This document shows, piece after piece, positions 25,102 through 34,579 of a stretch of 64,000 nt of DNA (positions are counted from its first letter, which is position 1; every line of letters starts with the position of its first letter). Source of the DNA: Chitinophaga skermanii (GTDB taxonomy: Bacteria; Bacteroidota; Bacteroidia; Chitinophagales; Chitinophagaceae); the NCBI RefSeq assembly GCF_003259335.1, contig NZ_QLLL01000004.1, forward strand, positions 15,689 to 79,688, written 5' to 3'. The notes under the pieces were generated by a model, which had not been told where the DNA came from, made no database searches, and worked only from the letters and a program-made list of their open reading frames with translations. The position numbers and the translations under genes are program-made.

Positions 25102-25134
25102 CCCCGTTACGCAAAGCAACTTTGCGTAACGGGG
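25102..25134. terminator. Perfect 15-bp hairpin between convergent genes
   Basis: CCCCGTTACGCAAAG at 25102-25116 pairs with its exact complement at 25120-25134 across a CAA loop. No T run follows on either strand, so termination would rest on stem strength alone; it sits midway between two converging stop codons. Confidence 0.7.
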
Positions 25135-25140
25135 ACATCC

Positions 25141-26151
25141 TTATCCTTTTAAATCAAATAAATTCGCTAAAATCTTGTACGAGTTCATGCGGTCTTCCAC
25201 CTCGTCGGCAATGGTGGAAATAACCAGTTCATTTACATCGTAACGGTCGGCCAAGGCCAGCAATTTCGTTTGCATCTCTTGCGGCGTTCCACATATCATC
25301 CTGCCACGGTTATAACGTATACGGGCACTTTCCTCCGGCGTATATTCTATTTCCTTGATCTCCTCCAACGAAGGCATGGCTTCATTCCTCCCTTTCTCGA
25401 TATGCAATATGCGGTGATCCATTTGCATCTGCCATTCCCGTACTTTCTCTTCCTCTTCTGCTACAAATGCAAATATGCCCACGTTGGCCGTAGGTTCCTG
25501 CAATTCGGGGCTAGGCCTGAAGTGTGCACGGTAATGGTCTAAGGCTTCCGGGCCACCATACGGGTTAATGAATTGTGCGAATGATACAGCCATGCCGTAA
25601 TGTGCCGCAATGGCACTACTACCGCCGCTGCTCGTTAATATCCATAACTCGGGTTGCGTATCTGTTTGTGGAATGGCTGTTACAGAGCCATGTGTACCAC
25701 CCATGTCCAAATCGTCTTTTAAAAAGCTTTTTAAATCAGCTAGTTGCTGAATAAAGTCGCTTTCCTTGAATTGATTAGAGGGGTTTAGTAAATAAGCCGT
25801 GATACGGTCGCCCCCGGGGGCACGACCAATACCTAGGTCGATGCGGTTCGGGAAAATGGTTTCCAACATGCGGAAATTCTCTGCCACCTTCAATGTGCTA
25901 TGATTAGGTAACATAATGCCGCCAGAACCTACGCGGATGCGTTTCGATTCGCCCGCTAGGTGCGCGATTAATACTTCCGGTGTAGAACCGGCTAACCAAA
26001 CGATATTGTGGTGTTCCGATACCCAGTACCGCGTATAGCCCAGCTCATCGGCTAAGCGTACAAGCGCGCTGGATTCTTGAATGGCTTCCCTTGCATTACT
26101 TCCTCTCCTGATTTGCGATTGATCGAGGATGCTTAATTGGATCTTTCTCAT
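25141..26151 (-). CDS. LLM class flavin-dependent oxidoreductase
   Basis: A 336-residue TIM-barrel monooxygenase-like protein of the bacterial-luciferase group. Characteristic segments are LGYTRYWVSEHHNIVWLAGSTPEVLIAHLAGESKRIRVGSGGIMLPNHSTLKVAENFRMLETIFPNRIDLGIGRAPGG near the N-terminus, which contain the EHH flavin-site motif. Members use reduced FMN supplied by a flavin reductase; one such gene lies at 8363 but not adjacent. The substrate is unknown. Normal length, intact. Confidence 0.92.
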   Translation of the reverse strand: MRKIQLSILDQSQIRRGSNAREAIQESSALVRLADELGYTRYWVSEHHNIVWLAGSTPEVLIAHLAGESKRIRVGSGGIMLPNHSTLKVAENFRMLETIFPNRIDLGIGRAPGGDRITAYLLNPSNQFKESDFIQQLADLKSFLKDDLDMGGTHGSVTAIPQTDTQPELWILTSSGGSSAIAAHYGMAVSFAQFINPYGGPEALDHYRAHFRPSPELQEPTANVGIFAFVAEEEEKVREWQMQMDHRILHIEKGRNEAMPSLEEIKEIEYTPEESARIRYNRGRMICGTPQEMQTKLLALADRYDVNELVISTIADEVEDRMNSYKILANLFDLKG

Positions 26152-26457
26152 CGTGCTGAAATTTAATTAAGTCATCTATCCATATATTCCCCAAAGAGAA
26201 TCATTTTTTAAGAGAAAAATGTAAGGGAATTGTCTTATTCCTTTGAAACCCGGCCGTTCCCCGGGGTTTCCTATTACAGCAAGGCATTAACGCTTTTTTC
26301 ATTCCTTTCAAAATTTTAAAACCTAAAAAAATAATTCCGCGCAAACGTAGGGTGGTAGCTATGTTTGGATAAATATGAATTTTTGTTATTTAAATAGTTC
26401 CGAAGCAATTATTCCGTTATCATATATTTGTCGCAAACAGGATGTAATGTGTGAGCT
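26152..26457. other. Divergent intergenic region LLM gene / recQ
   Basis: About 306 bases. TATATTTG at 26423-26430 fits the -7 consensus for recQ, but no good -33 box is spaced correctly. A GAAACCC / GGGTTTC inverted repeat (26245-26251 with 26264-26270) is present and is of unknown role. Confidence 0.45.
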
Positions 26458-28713
26458 ATGCAGAAATTGTTAACTCTTTTAAAGCATCATTTCGGGTATA
26501 CCGAGTTTAGGCACAACCAACAGGAAATTATCGAGCATGTAATGGCCGGTAAAGACACGATGGTGATTATGCCCACCGGCGGCGGTAAATCCATTTGCTA
26601 TCAATTGCCGGCATTGGCCTTGGGAGGTATTACACTCGTAGTATCGCCCTTAATTGCGTTGATGAAGGACCAAGTAGATGCTTTACAACAAAACGGCATA
26701 GGCGCTGCTTTCATCAATTCCTCCTTATCCAGCACGGAACAAACCACGGTTTTCCACCAGCTCCGGAAAGGGGATATTAAACTGTTATACCTCGCCCCGG
26801 AACGACTCATCGGCGGCGATGGTAAATTCTTACAATACCTTGCGCAATTCAATATATCCCTCATCGCCATCGATGAAGCACACTGTATTAGCCAGTGGGG
26901 GCACGATTTTAGACCGGAATACTTGGCATTAGGACAATTAAAATCCCAATTCCCCAAAGTGCCCATGATCGCGCTCACCGCCACAGCCGATGCATTAACA
27001 AGGAAGGATATTATAGAGAAACTGGCCCTGAAGAACTTCCGATTATTCGAAAACTCTTTCAACAGGCCTAATATTCAATACATCGTAAAACCGAAGAAAC
27101 AATACTTCCAACAAGTATTGGAGTATTTGCATGAACATAACGACGATTCCGGGATTATCTACTGCCTCTCCCGGGCAGGTACCGAATCGCTCGCAGAAGA
27201 TCTCCAAAAAGCCGGTATCGAAGCCCTGGCCTATCACGCCGGTTTAGAAAGAAGTATACGCGACGAACGCCAAGAGAAGTTTCTCCGCGATGAAGTACGC
27301 GTAATGGTGGCTACCATCGCCTTCGGGATGGGTATCAACAAAAGTAACGTGCGTTTCGTAATGCATGCCGACCTGCCCAAGAACATCGAAGGATACTACC
27401 AAGAAACAGGCCGCGCCGGTCGCGATGGATTGCCAAGTGAAGCCATTCTTTACTACAGTGCAGGCGACTTGTTCAAGCTAAAGAAAATGGTAGTAGTAGA
27501 AGGCAATACGGCGCAAAGCGAAGTACTACAAAAGAAGCTCGACCAAATGGCCGGCTTCTGCGAAACCTATATGTGCCGCCGGAAGTACTTACTGAATTAC
27601 TTCGACGAACAAGCCCCCGATTATTGCGGTAGCTGCGATCGCTGCCTTAGCAATAACGATAAAGCCGATGGTACCATTGCCGCCCAAAAAATACTTAGCG
27701 CCGTATACCGCTTGCAAGAACGCTTCGGCATCAACTACGTAATAGATCTTTTACGTGGAGGCGCCGCCGTAAAGCACGAACACAGCGCGCTGAAAACCTA
27801 TGGTATCGGTAAAGAATACAGCAAGGATCAATGGAAACAAATTGCCCGTGAACTCGTGCAACTCGGGTACTTGCAACAATCGCAAGGCGAATACCCCGTG
27901 CTGCAACTCACCCAGCAAAGTTGGAACGTGCTTAAGCATAACGAACCTGTTATGCTTACTGCCAGCTCCCTTGAAGAAGGCAAAGCAGGCAAAACAAGTA
28001 AAACCACGACGAAGGCATTACCGAAAGCACCGGGCATGAAACCCGTGGCGCCAAGCAGTACATTCGCCAACTTCGAACCGCAGTTCGCACCATCGCAAAT
28101 TGTACCGGTACAACAACCTTTATTACAAGCATTAAAGCAACTACGTAAAACCATTGCTACCCGCGAAAACGTACCACCTTACATCGTTTTCTCAGATGCT
28201 ACCTTGCTAGAACTAGCCACTTTCTTACCGTTAACAAAATCCCATCTCTCGGGTATCTCCGGTTTTGGTGATGTGAAGTTGGCAAAGTATGGCGATGCTT
28301 TCCTAGAAGAAGTACAAGACTATTGCCTTCGCAACCATTTGCCCACGCAAATGCATTCCAAAGTAGGGAAGAAGCCTACACCCGTTGCCAAGAAATCGAA
28401 ACCCACAGCAGGCGACAGCTCCCGCCAAACGCTACAATTATATATCGACGGCCTTTCCATTCAAGCCATCATGGCAGAACGGGGTATCACGCAAAGCACG
28501 GTCGAAAATCACTTAACCGCCTTTGTTCGTACAGGCGAATTGGAAGTAACGCAATTAGTGGCACCAGCCAAAGTACGCGGGGTAATGGAGTATATTAAGC
28601 AAACCGGCAACTTCGGGTTAAATGCCTTGAAAGAGAAGTTTGGGGATGGGTATTCCTATAGCGAACTACGCGCCTTGGTGAATCATTACCAATGGATGTT
28701 AGAGCAAGCGTAG
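26458..28713 (+). CDS. recQ: ATP-dependent DNA helicase RecQ
   Basis: A 751-residue 3'-5' helicase, longer than E. coli RecQ. Walker A PTGGGKS is at 39-45, followed by the [17 protein letters not shown] motif II/aromatic loop and motif [12 protein letters not shown]. The zinc-binding subdomain is intact with four Cys (CETYMC, then CGSCDRC). A winged-helix RQC domain (about 400-510), an HRDC-like domain (about 545-625) and a C-terminal helix-turn-helix extension ([28 protein letters not shown]) follow. The extension is common in Bacteroidota RecQ. Role: recombination and replication-fork repair. The stop lies one base from the stop of the convergent KTSC gene. Confidence 0.97.
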   Translation: MQKLLTLLKHHFGYTEFRHNQQEIIEHVMAGKDTMVIMPTGGGKSICYQLPALALGGITLVVSPLIALMKDQVDALQQNGIGAAFINSSLSSTEQTTVFHQLRKGDIKLLYLAPERLIGGDGKFLQYLAQFNISLIAIDEAHCISQWGHDFRPEYLALGQLKSQFPKVPMIALTATADALTRKDIIEKLALKNFRLFENSFNRPNIQYIVKPKKQYFQQVLEYLHEHNDDSGIIYCLSRAGTESLAEDLQKAGIEALAYHAGLERSIRDERQEKFLRDEVRVMVATIAFGMGINKSNVRFVMHADLPKNIEGYYQETGRAGRDGLPSEAILYYSAGDLFKLKKMVVVEGNTAQSEVLQKKLDQMAGFCETYMCRRKYLLNYFDEQAPDYCGSCDRCLSNNDKADGTIAAQKILSAVYRLQERFGINYVIDLLRGGAAVKHEHSALKTYGIGKEYSKDQWKQIARELVQLGYLQQSQGEYPVLQLTQQSWNVLKHNEPVMLTASSLEEGKAGKTSKTTTKALPKAPGMKPVAPSSTFANFEPQFAPSQIVPVQQPLLQALKQLRKTIATRENVPPYIVFSDATLLELATFLPLTKSHLSGISGFGDVKLAKYGDAFLEEVQDYCLRNHLPTQMHSKVGKKPTPVAKKSKPTAGDSSRQTLQLYIDGLSIQAIMAERGITQSTVENHLTAFVRTGELEVTQLVAPAKVRGVMEYIKQTGNFGLNALKEKFGDGYSYSELRALVNHYQWMLEQA

Positions 28714-28714
28714 C

Positions 28715-28933
28715 TTATCGTTTCTCTGCAAACACCGGGTGGTGCTGGTTGATATAAGTATTCAAACCTTTTTGTGCATCCGCTAACCGCTTCATTTGTT
28801 CTACATGTACTTTACCGGCCGACTGGTAAGTATACGTATACGTATGCCCTCCCTCGAATAAAATCGAAATATAACCAGCCCCGTATTGGTAACTAATTAC
28901 ACCCGTCGGTGCACCGCTATTGTATTTCTTCAT
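28715..28933 (-). CDS. KTSC domain protein
   Basis: A 72-residue protein matching the KTSC family: GAGYISILFEGGHTYTYTYQSAG, with the central Tyr-x-Tyr pattern. The function of these small proteins is unknown. ATG at 28933 (MKKYNSGAP) is preferred over the upstream ATG because the extension is not conserved-looking. Convergent with recQ, one base apart. Confidence 0.8.
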   Translation of the reverse strand: MKKYNSGAPTGVISYQYGAGYISILFEGGHTYTYTYQSAGKVHVEQMKRLADAQKGLNTYINQHHPVFAEKR

Positions 28934-29048
28934 AGTATGAATGTACGATGGAAATTTTTTGGAACGAATGGGTAAAATACCCGGATATAATTGTATTTTG
29001 TTAGTAAGAACATATTCCACGTTTCTTCACCGCATTAAATTCTACATT

Positions 29049-30074
29049 ATGACAAACAACAACAACCGTAGGGCATTCTTACGCCAGCTAGGCATTTTCG
29101 CGGCAGGTGCCTCCGTAGCACCGGCTGTATTAGCAGCATGCAACAACAGTTCTACTGAAAAGAAAAGCGAAGACTCTACCTCCAATGCCGGCGCTGCCGG
29201 AACAGCCAAAGACTTATTTTTCAAAATTTCATTAGCGGAATGGTCGTTCCATAATGCATTATTTGCAGGGAAAATGACGCATCTCGATTTCCCTGTACGT
29301 GCAGCCAAGGAATTCGATATTCATGCGGTGGAATATGTAAATCAATTCTTCAAAGACAAAGCGAAAGACAAGGCATATTTAGGCGATTTAAAACAACGTT
29401 GTGCCGACAACGGCGTATCAAGCGTGTTAATCATGTGCGACGGGCTTGGTAACTTAGGCGATGCTAGCGCCGCTGCCCGTATTAAAGCAGTAGAAAACCA
29501 CTACGAGTGGGTAGAAGCGGCTCAATTCCTCGGTTGCCACGCTATCCGTGTAAACGCTGCCGGTGAAGGTACGCCAGAAGCTGTTGCTAAAGCAGCCGCA
29601 GAAGGTTTACATAAACTCGCCTCTTTCGCAAAAGATTTTAATATCAACGTGATCGTTGAAAACCACGGCGGCAATTCTTCCAATGGTAAATGGTTGGCGG
29701 GTGTAATGAAAGAAGTAAACTTACCAAACGCCGGTACTTTACCAGATTTCGGTAACTTCTGCATCAACAGAACAAAACCTACAGAAAATACACCGGCAGG
29801 GTGGGCTGCTACTAAATGCTTGGAAGAATACGATCGTTATACCGGCGTAACGGAATTAATGCCATACGCAAAAGGTGTAAGCGCTAAAACATACAATTTC
29901 GACGCCAATGGTAACTGTGTTGAATCGGATTATGCTAAGATGTTGAAAATTGTGAAAGACGCAGGTTATACCGGCCACATCGGTATCGAATACGAAGGAA
30001 CAGCCGTTTCTGAAGAAGAAGGTATCAAATTAACCAAAGCATTGTTAATTAAAGACGGTAGTGCATTAAGTTAA
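29049..30074 (+). CDS. Sugar phosphate isomerase/epimerase family protein, Tat-exported
   Basis: A 341-residue xylose isomerase-like TIM-barrel protein. The N-terminus NNNRRAFLRQLGIFAAGASVAPAVLAACNN has a twin-Arg-type signal followed by a Cys in AACNN, so it may be a Tat-exported lipoprotein. The barrel shows metal-ligand-type residues in NHGGNSSNG and GIEYEG. Family members isomerise or epimerise sugars or inositols; the exact substrate is not visible. ATG at 29049 is chosen because it begins the signal. A terminator follows. Confidence 0.88.
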   Translation: MTNNNNRRAFLRQLGIFAAGASVAPAVLAACNNSSTEKKSEDSTSNAGAAGTAKDLFFKISLAEWSFHNALFAGKMTHLDFPVRAAKEFDIHAVEYVNQFFKDKAKDKAYLGDLKQRCADNGVSSVLIMCDGLGNLGDASAAARIKAVENHYEWVEAAQFLGCHAIRVNAAGEGTPEAVAKAAAEGLHKLASFAKDFNINVIVENHGGNSSNGKWLAGVMKEVNLPNAGTLPDFGNFCINRTKPTENTPAGWAATKCLEEYDRYTGVTELMPYAKGVSAKTYNFDANGNCVESDYAKMLKIVKDAGYTGHIGIEYEGTAVSEEEGIKLTKALLIKDGSALS

Positions 30075-30102
30075 TTCTTCCATCACAACAGGAAAACATT
30101 CG

Positions 30103-30139
30103 AACGGTCTTCTCATATTTTAAGAGAAGGCCGTTTTTT
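30103..30139 (+). terminator. Terminator after the isomerase/epimerase gene
   Basis: ACGGTCTTCTC pairs with GAGAAGGCCGT (one G-T pair) around a short AT loop, followed by six Ts. Confidence 0.85.
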
Positions 30140-30220
30140 ATTCAACCCATTATGAAGCAGTACTAGAAGTTACCAAGAATAGATTTCGTTCCTTACTTTT
30201 ATAGTACTCAAACAATCCTT

Positions 30221-31081
30221 ATGAAATGGATCACCCGGAATCGCCCAAAAATTGACCGCATCGCCTGTCCTTGGCTGATTAAACGCTTTATCGATCCTAC
30301 TAGCGAAATCATTTATGTGCCGTACGACCAAGTGGCTGCTCAAGCTATAGCTCAAGATGCTATTCCCTTCGATATGCCGGGCGTAGAATACTCCCATTAC
30401 GAAAATCAATGTACGTTCGACTATTTCCTAAAAAAACATCAAATCAAAGATGCTGCCCTCGATCGTATCGCTGCCATTGTTAGAGGGGCAGATACAGATC
30501 GACACGATTTTGCTGCACAATCGGCGGGCCTAGAAGCCATCTTTGCAGGCTTAGCGTATAACATCCAGGATGATAATGAATTGCTAGAATTGGGCATGAC
30601 GATCTACGATGGCCTATATAGTTGGGCTACCTATTTGTATGAACAAAAACATACACAAACAGGGCCGGTAGAAAGTATGCTACTTGAAATATTCAATAAG
30701 TACCTGCAAAAAAATGCAACACAAAAAGTACCTGCATGGGCAAAAGAAATACGTCACCTTATTCAAGATCAAATCGATACCAGTGTAAGCCTAAGCTTGA
30801 AAGAAATATCGAAAGACCTCGACCTACATCCAGCCTACCTATCACGCGAATTTTCCAAGTATTTTGATAACCTATCCTACGGCGAGTATATACGGAAAAT
30901 CAGGATCGACAAAGCCATCGAATTACTATCCAATCCAGCCCTCAATCTCACTGAAATTGCCTACCTCACAGGCTTCTCAGATCAAAGTCATTTTACCCGT
31001 ATTTTTAAACTACAAACCTCCCAAACCCCATCACAATACAGGAAATTCCTGCTAAAAAGTAAAAAGCATTCTAATAGTTAA
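30221..31081 (+). CDS. ChrB-like chromate-resistance domain fused to an AraC-type DNA-binding domain
   Basis: A 286-residue fusion. Residues 1-150 match the ChrB C-terminal domain (WITRNRPKIDRIACPWLIKRFIDP, IPFDMPGVEYSHYENQCTFDYFLKKH, IVRGADTDRHDF). Residues of about 180-280 form an AraC/XylS helix-turn-helix pair (SLKEISKDLDLHPAYLSREFSKYF, then LTEIAYLTGFSDQSHFTRIFK). ChrB acts as a chromate sensor in known operons but without an AraC part. It is the first gene of a set ending in chrA, so it is probably the chromate- or sulfate-like-anion-responsive regulator of that set (inference). All domains look intact. Confidence 0.9.
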   Translation: MKWITRNRPKIDRIACPWLIKRFIDPTSEIIYVPYDQVAAQAIAQDAIPFDMPGVEYSHYENQCTFDYFLKKHQIKDAALDRIAAIVRGADTDRHDFAAQSAGLEAIFAGLAYNIQDDNELLELGMTIYDGLYSWATYLYEQKHTQTGPVESMLLEIFNKYLQKNATQKVPAWAKEIRHLIQDQIDTSVSLSLKEISKDLDLHPAYLSREFSKYFDNLSYGEYIRKIRIDKAIELLSNPALNLTEIAYLTGFSDQSHFTRIFKLQTSQTPSQYRKFLLKSKKHSNS

Positions 31082-31139
31082 TTCTATGCTATTCTAAGAG
31101 TAATACACTTCCTAGCATTGCAGTATAATTTATACTGTC

Positions 31140-31670
31140 ATGAAGTCTATTTTCAAACCTACTTATCTTCTTTTCGTACTACTAGGTTACTTATTATTCA
31201 ACACGCATCAACCAGCATGCGCGCAACAAGCCACGCCCGTTTACCCACGTATTACAGGGTATGTAGGCATCTTACATCCCATTGTTACAGCCGGTGATGG
31301 CGGTGCCCATTTTAATTTTGATGGGGCTTACGTAGCAGGACTCCCAACAGGCATTAATATCTGGAAATCTTCTTCCATTGGCTTTTCATTAGAAGTGGTA
31401 CCATTTATTCGAGCCGCCGACGGTACCAGTAAAATGAATAACCTGCTTTTCCACCCCGGCGTACTCATTGGCCTAGGAAATGGCTTTACACTCGCTCAAC
31501 GGGCAGCGTTTGAAACTTCAGGACGATATGGTGTAACGGCCGTACTGAATAAAGTAGTGCTTAAAAAGAAAGACCATAGTTATTTTATAGCCCTCCCTGT
31601 TAACGCACGCTTTGGTAACGAGAAACCTTCTACCGTGGGGATAGGATTCCAATTTGGTATAGCCTTCTAA
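31140..31670 (+). CDS. Exported outer-membrane-like protein of the chromate module
   Basis: A 176-residue protein with a signal peptide ending ACAQQ (about residue 30). The mature part alternates polar and hydrophobic residues, with many Gly and aromatic residues, and ends in IGFQFGIAF, the C-terminal Phe typical of outer-membrane beta-barrels. I recognise no named family. It lies between the ChrB-AraC gene and chrA, 10 bp before the latter, so it belongs to that operon. Confidence 0.75.
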   Translation: MKSIFKPTYLLFVLLGYLLFNTHQPACAQQATPVYPRITGYVGILHPIVTAGDGGAHFNFDGAYVAGLPTGINIWKSSSIGFSLEVVPFIRAADGTSKMNNLLFHPGVLIGLGNGFTLAQRAAFETSGRYGVTAVLNKVVLKKKDHSYFIALPVNARFGNEKPSTVGIGFQFGIAF

Positions 31671-31680
31671 TACTTTTACC

Positions 31681-32832
31681 ATGCAACAACAAGTACCTGT
31701 ATATACGCTATCTCAATTGGTCGTATACTTCCTACAACTAGGCACATGGGGATTTGGCGGCCCCGTAGCCCTCACTGGCTATATGTACCGCGACTTAGTA
31801 GAACGAAAAGCATGGATTACAGAAGCCGACTATAAAGAAGGTTTGGCATTAGCCCAATTGGCCCCTGGCCCTTTAGCAGCCCAATTAGGCATCTATATTG
31901 GCTATATTCATTACCGTGTTTGGGGCGCCACTTTAGCAGGACTAGCATTTGTACTACCCTCGTTTTTAATGGTACTTGCAATTGGGTATATCTACATCAC
32001 CTTCCAAGGCATTCCCCAAATGCAAGCAGTTTTCTACGGAGTGGGCGCCGCTGTTATTGGCATCATTACAATTAGTGCATATAAACTAACAACGAAAACG
32101 TTAGGAAAGGATAAACTGTTATGGAGTATTTTTTTGATAGCAGGAAGCTATACTGTGATCTTGGAACAAGAAAACGTTGTTATTTTCATAGCAGCCGGGA
32201 TAGTCTACTATGGCTTGAAATATAAGAAAGTACTCACCGGTAAAACCACCTCTTCCTTTGCCATCCCTCTTCTGCTAAGTAGTTCATTCACACCGCAAGG
32301 GCAATCGTTATGGCAAATGTTCCTCTTTTTCTGTAAAGCAGGTGCTTTTGTATTTGGAAGTGGACTAGCAATTGTTCCATTTCTATATGGTGGCTTAGTG
32401 AAAGAGCATGGCTGGTTAAACGAACAACAATTCATGGATGCTGTAGCAGTAGCCATGATTACGCCGGGCCCCGTGGTAATCACAGTTGGGTTTATCGGTT
32501 TTTTAATCAGCGGTTTTCCGGGTGCTTGCGTAGCTGCTATTGCCACATTTTTCCCTTGTTATTTATTTACTGTTTTACCCGCTCCTTATTTCCGAAAATA
32601 TGGGAAGCACCCCGGCATTAAAGCTTTCGTAGACGGCGTAACAGCGGCCGCAACGGGCACTATTGCAGGAGCAGTAATTGTGCTAGGTAAAAGAGCCATT
32701 GTAGATGGATATACCCTTGCAATGGCCTTAATAACCGCCATTGTTCTTTGGCAATCTAAAAAAATACCAGAACCATTGGTTATTCTTATAGCGGCCCTAC
32801 TAGGTATAATGATTCATTTTTTTAAACAATGA
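31681..32832 (+). CDS. chrA: Chromate transporter ChrA
   Basis: A 383-residue inner-membrane protein of the CHR superfamily, two-domain type. The first half starts FLQLGTWGFGGPVALTGYMYRDLVERKAWI and has LAQLAPGPLAAQLGIYIG; the second repeats the pattern as FCKAGAFVFGSGLAIVPFLYGGLVKEHGWL and MITPGPVVITVGFIGF. About ten membrane segments are expected. CHR proteins export chromate by proton symport. It is the third gene after the ChrB-AraC fusion and the outer-membrane-like protein, so the three form a likely chromate-resistance operon. Confidence 0.93.
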   Translation: MQQQVPVYTLSQLVVYFLQLGTWGFGGPVALTGYMYRDLVERKAWITEADYKEGLALAQLAPGPLAAQLGIYIGYIHYRVWGATLAGLAFVLPSFLMVLAIGYIYITFQGIPQMQAVFYGVGAAVIGIITISAYKLTTKTLGKDKLLWSIFLIAGSYTVILEQENVVIFIAAGIVYYGLKYKKVLTGKTTSSFAIPLLLSSSFTPQGQSLWQMFLFFCKAGAFVFGSGLAIVPFLYGGLVKEHGWLNEQQFMDAVAVAMITPGPVVITVGFIGFLISGFPGACVAAIATFFPCYLFTVLPAPYFRKYGKHPGIKAFVDGVTAAATGTIAGAVIVLGKRAIVDGYTLAMALITAIVLWQSKKIPEPLVILIAALLGIMIHFFKQ

Positions 32833-33014
32833 TGCTGTAAGATTGGCAACGTATCTTCTTCATTGTCCCCTCCTTCAAAAGATAAGTTTGTATGCTGGAA
32901 AATAATGTGTAAATATGTAAACGATGAGCTGAAATGTATAATGATTAATACGTTTTTAAGCGTGAACTTTATAATAGCCAACGTGTTTTATTAAAACGAT
33001 TCAAAATTTATATT

Positions 33015-33365
33015 ATGGACACATCAAATCGCATGACAACCCTCACCGGGGTTTTAGAAGTTTTAAAAGAGAGGGGATATGATAACGAGTTCAGACCTAC
33101 GCCAGGTGGACAAATTGAGTGTATAAGCGATGGAAAGGTCTACGATGCATCGCACTTAAGCATTATTAAAACCTACCGTTTTGAAGGCGATTCCAATCCC
33201 AGCGATTCGGCTATCCTATACTTGGTAGAAGATTCCAAAGGTCATATTGGCTATTTCATTAACGCGTACGGTGCTTATAGCGATTACGAAGGTGATAAAG
33301 TGGATGAAATGATTCGTAATATGAAGGTGGAAGACCGGGAAGATCACTTATTGTATAAAGAATAA
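33015..33365 (+). CDS. Small conserved hypothetical protein
   Basis: A 116-residue cytosolic protein (MTTLTGVLEVLKERGYDNEF, then ILYLVEDSKGHIGYFINAYGAYSD). Similar Bacteroidota proteins exist, some carrying the misleading name phosphoribosylpyrophosphate synthetase, but no PRPP-binding motif is present. The DNA contains one clear single gene flanked by a terminator. Function unknown. Confidence 0.75.
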   Translation: MDTSNRMTTLTGVLEVLKERGYDNEFRPTPGGQIECISDGKVYDASHLSIIKTYRFEGDSNPSDSAILYLVEDSKGHIGYFINAYGAYSDYEGDKVDEMIRNMKVEDREDHLLYKE

Positions 33366-33382
33366 TCCTATAATGATATCAT

Positions 33383-33424
33383 AAAAAAATGCTGGCTGAA
33401 ATATATCTCGGCCAGCATTTTTTT
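33383..33424 (+). terminator. Terminator after the small hypothetical gene
   Basis: AAAAAAATGCTGGC at the left pairs with GCCAGCATTTTTTT at the right around a 16-nt AT-rich loop. The A and T runs make it usable in both directions. Confidence 0.88.
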
Positions 33425-33517
33425 ATGTAGGATACAGTCGTTTAAATAAAAAACAAACATATTGATTATGGCAATTCAAATGTAAGATTGTTCACTGAAA
33501 AGCCCTATCAGTGCTGT

Positions 33518-34300
33518 TTAGAACTTCAAAATCACTTTGTTGCCCTTTACTTTATAGTCGAACTTAAGCTTCTCGCCCAGTGCATCTAGTACTTGTTCTA
33601 AGCTGGCATTTTTAAAACTCGCTGATACCAAGGTGCTTGGATCGTAAGAGCCTTTAATTTCCGTTTCAATACCGTACCAGTCTTCGATTTTACGCAAGGC
33701 GAGTGGGAGGGTGGTTTCTTTGAACTCCACCTTTTCTTGTAACCAGTTTTCCAAATCGTTCACTTCAAAGGTTTCTTTTTCCATGAGGTCGATTTGTTTG
33801 TTCGCCATCACCATCTGGCCGCATTCCAATGTTTCCGGCTGGTTATCGGTGTCGCTGTGGTAGCTTTTGGCCACTTTTACCTTGCCCGACATAACATACA
33901 GGGTAGCGCCATTTTGTGTTTCAAGCGACCGCATTTTGAAACAGGTGCCCAGTACAGTGGCGGTTAGTTTATCGGTTTTCACGATAAACGGGTGTTGAGT
34001 GTCTTGTTTAACGTCGAAATACGCTTCCCCGTTTAAGATCACTTCGCGGTGCGATTGGCTGAATGAATTCGGCACATACAACCGGGAAGAAGAGTTGAGA
34101 ATAGCGGTGGAACCATCTGGCAGGGTAATTTTCTTACGGTGTGCCGAAATACTTTCATAGCTGGTATAGTGTTCGGCTGTGTCAAGTAAAGTGGAAGGTT
34201 TTGTTACGACAATACGTGGATAATAGATAGCTGCGCCCGCCAATAAGATCAAAGCAAATAAGATAATGGCATTTCGTTGTCCCTTATTACTTTTTTTCAT
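33518..34300 (-). CDS. FecR-family anti-sigma factor (orphan)
   Basis: A 260-residue inner-membrane protein (ATG at 34300; an upstream ATG at 34354 would add 18 residues). One membrane helix lies near the N-terminus (NAIILFALILLAGAAIYY), followed by a periplasmic FecR domain (KKITLPDGSTAILNSSSRLYVP, VILNGEAYFDVKQD, FIVKTDKLTATVLGTCFKMR) and a DUF4974-like C-terminal domain (LPLALRKIEDWYGIE, SASFKNASLEQVLDALGEKL). FecR proteins normally control an ECF sigma factor encoded next to them and work with a TonB receptor. Neither is adjacent here, so its sigma partner must lie elsewhere. Confidence 0.9.
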   Translation of the reverse strand: MKKSNKGQRNAIILFALILLAGAAIYYPRIVVTKPSTLLDTAEHYTSYESISAHRKKITLPDGSTAILNSSSRLYVPNSFSQSHREVILNGEAYFDVKQDTQHPFIVKTDKLTATVLGTCFKMRSLETQNGATLYVMSGKVKVAKSYHSDTDNQPETLECGQMVMANKQIDLMEKETFEVNDLENWLQEKVEFKETTLPLALRKIEDWYGIETEIKGSYDPSTLVSASFKNASLEQVLDALGEKLKFDYKVKGNKVILKF

Positions 34301-34541
34301 ATTTGTGGTTCGCTTTTGCGCTATAGAATGTTGCTGTGTGTTAATTGCGCCCATGGATAGATTGATCGGTCAAGAACGAAAAATTCTTTCGCATTAAAAT
34401 TGCATTTATTTTTTTGTTTGTACAAATGATGAATTACAAAGTTTTTGCGCTATTATTAAACGTTTCGCAACAATTTATAGTATTGATTTGATAGCGTTCA
34501 ACATCGCATGAAAGTGTTACATGTTAATGTTGTGCTAAGTT

Positions 34542-34574
34542 TTTGTTTAGTAGCCAGTAGCGCCCTAACTTTGC
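34542..34574 (+). promoter_or_regulatory. Promoter of the proline dehydrogenase gene
   Basis: TTTG at 34542-34545 and TAACTTTG at 34567-34574, 21 bp apart, fit the Bacteroidota consensus. The predicted start point (about 34580) coincides with the ATG at 34580, so the mRNA may have almost no leader. Confidence 0.6.
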
Positions 34575-34579
34575 AGGCC

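Noticed and set aside
34508..34579. N-terminal extension of proline dehydrogenase that looks like a signal peptide
   Set aside because: The enzyme is cytosolic or membrane-associated in known cases, and the promoter boxes lie inside the extension.
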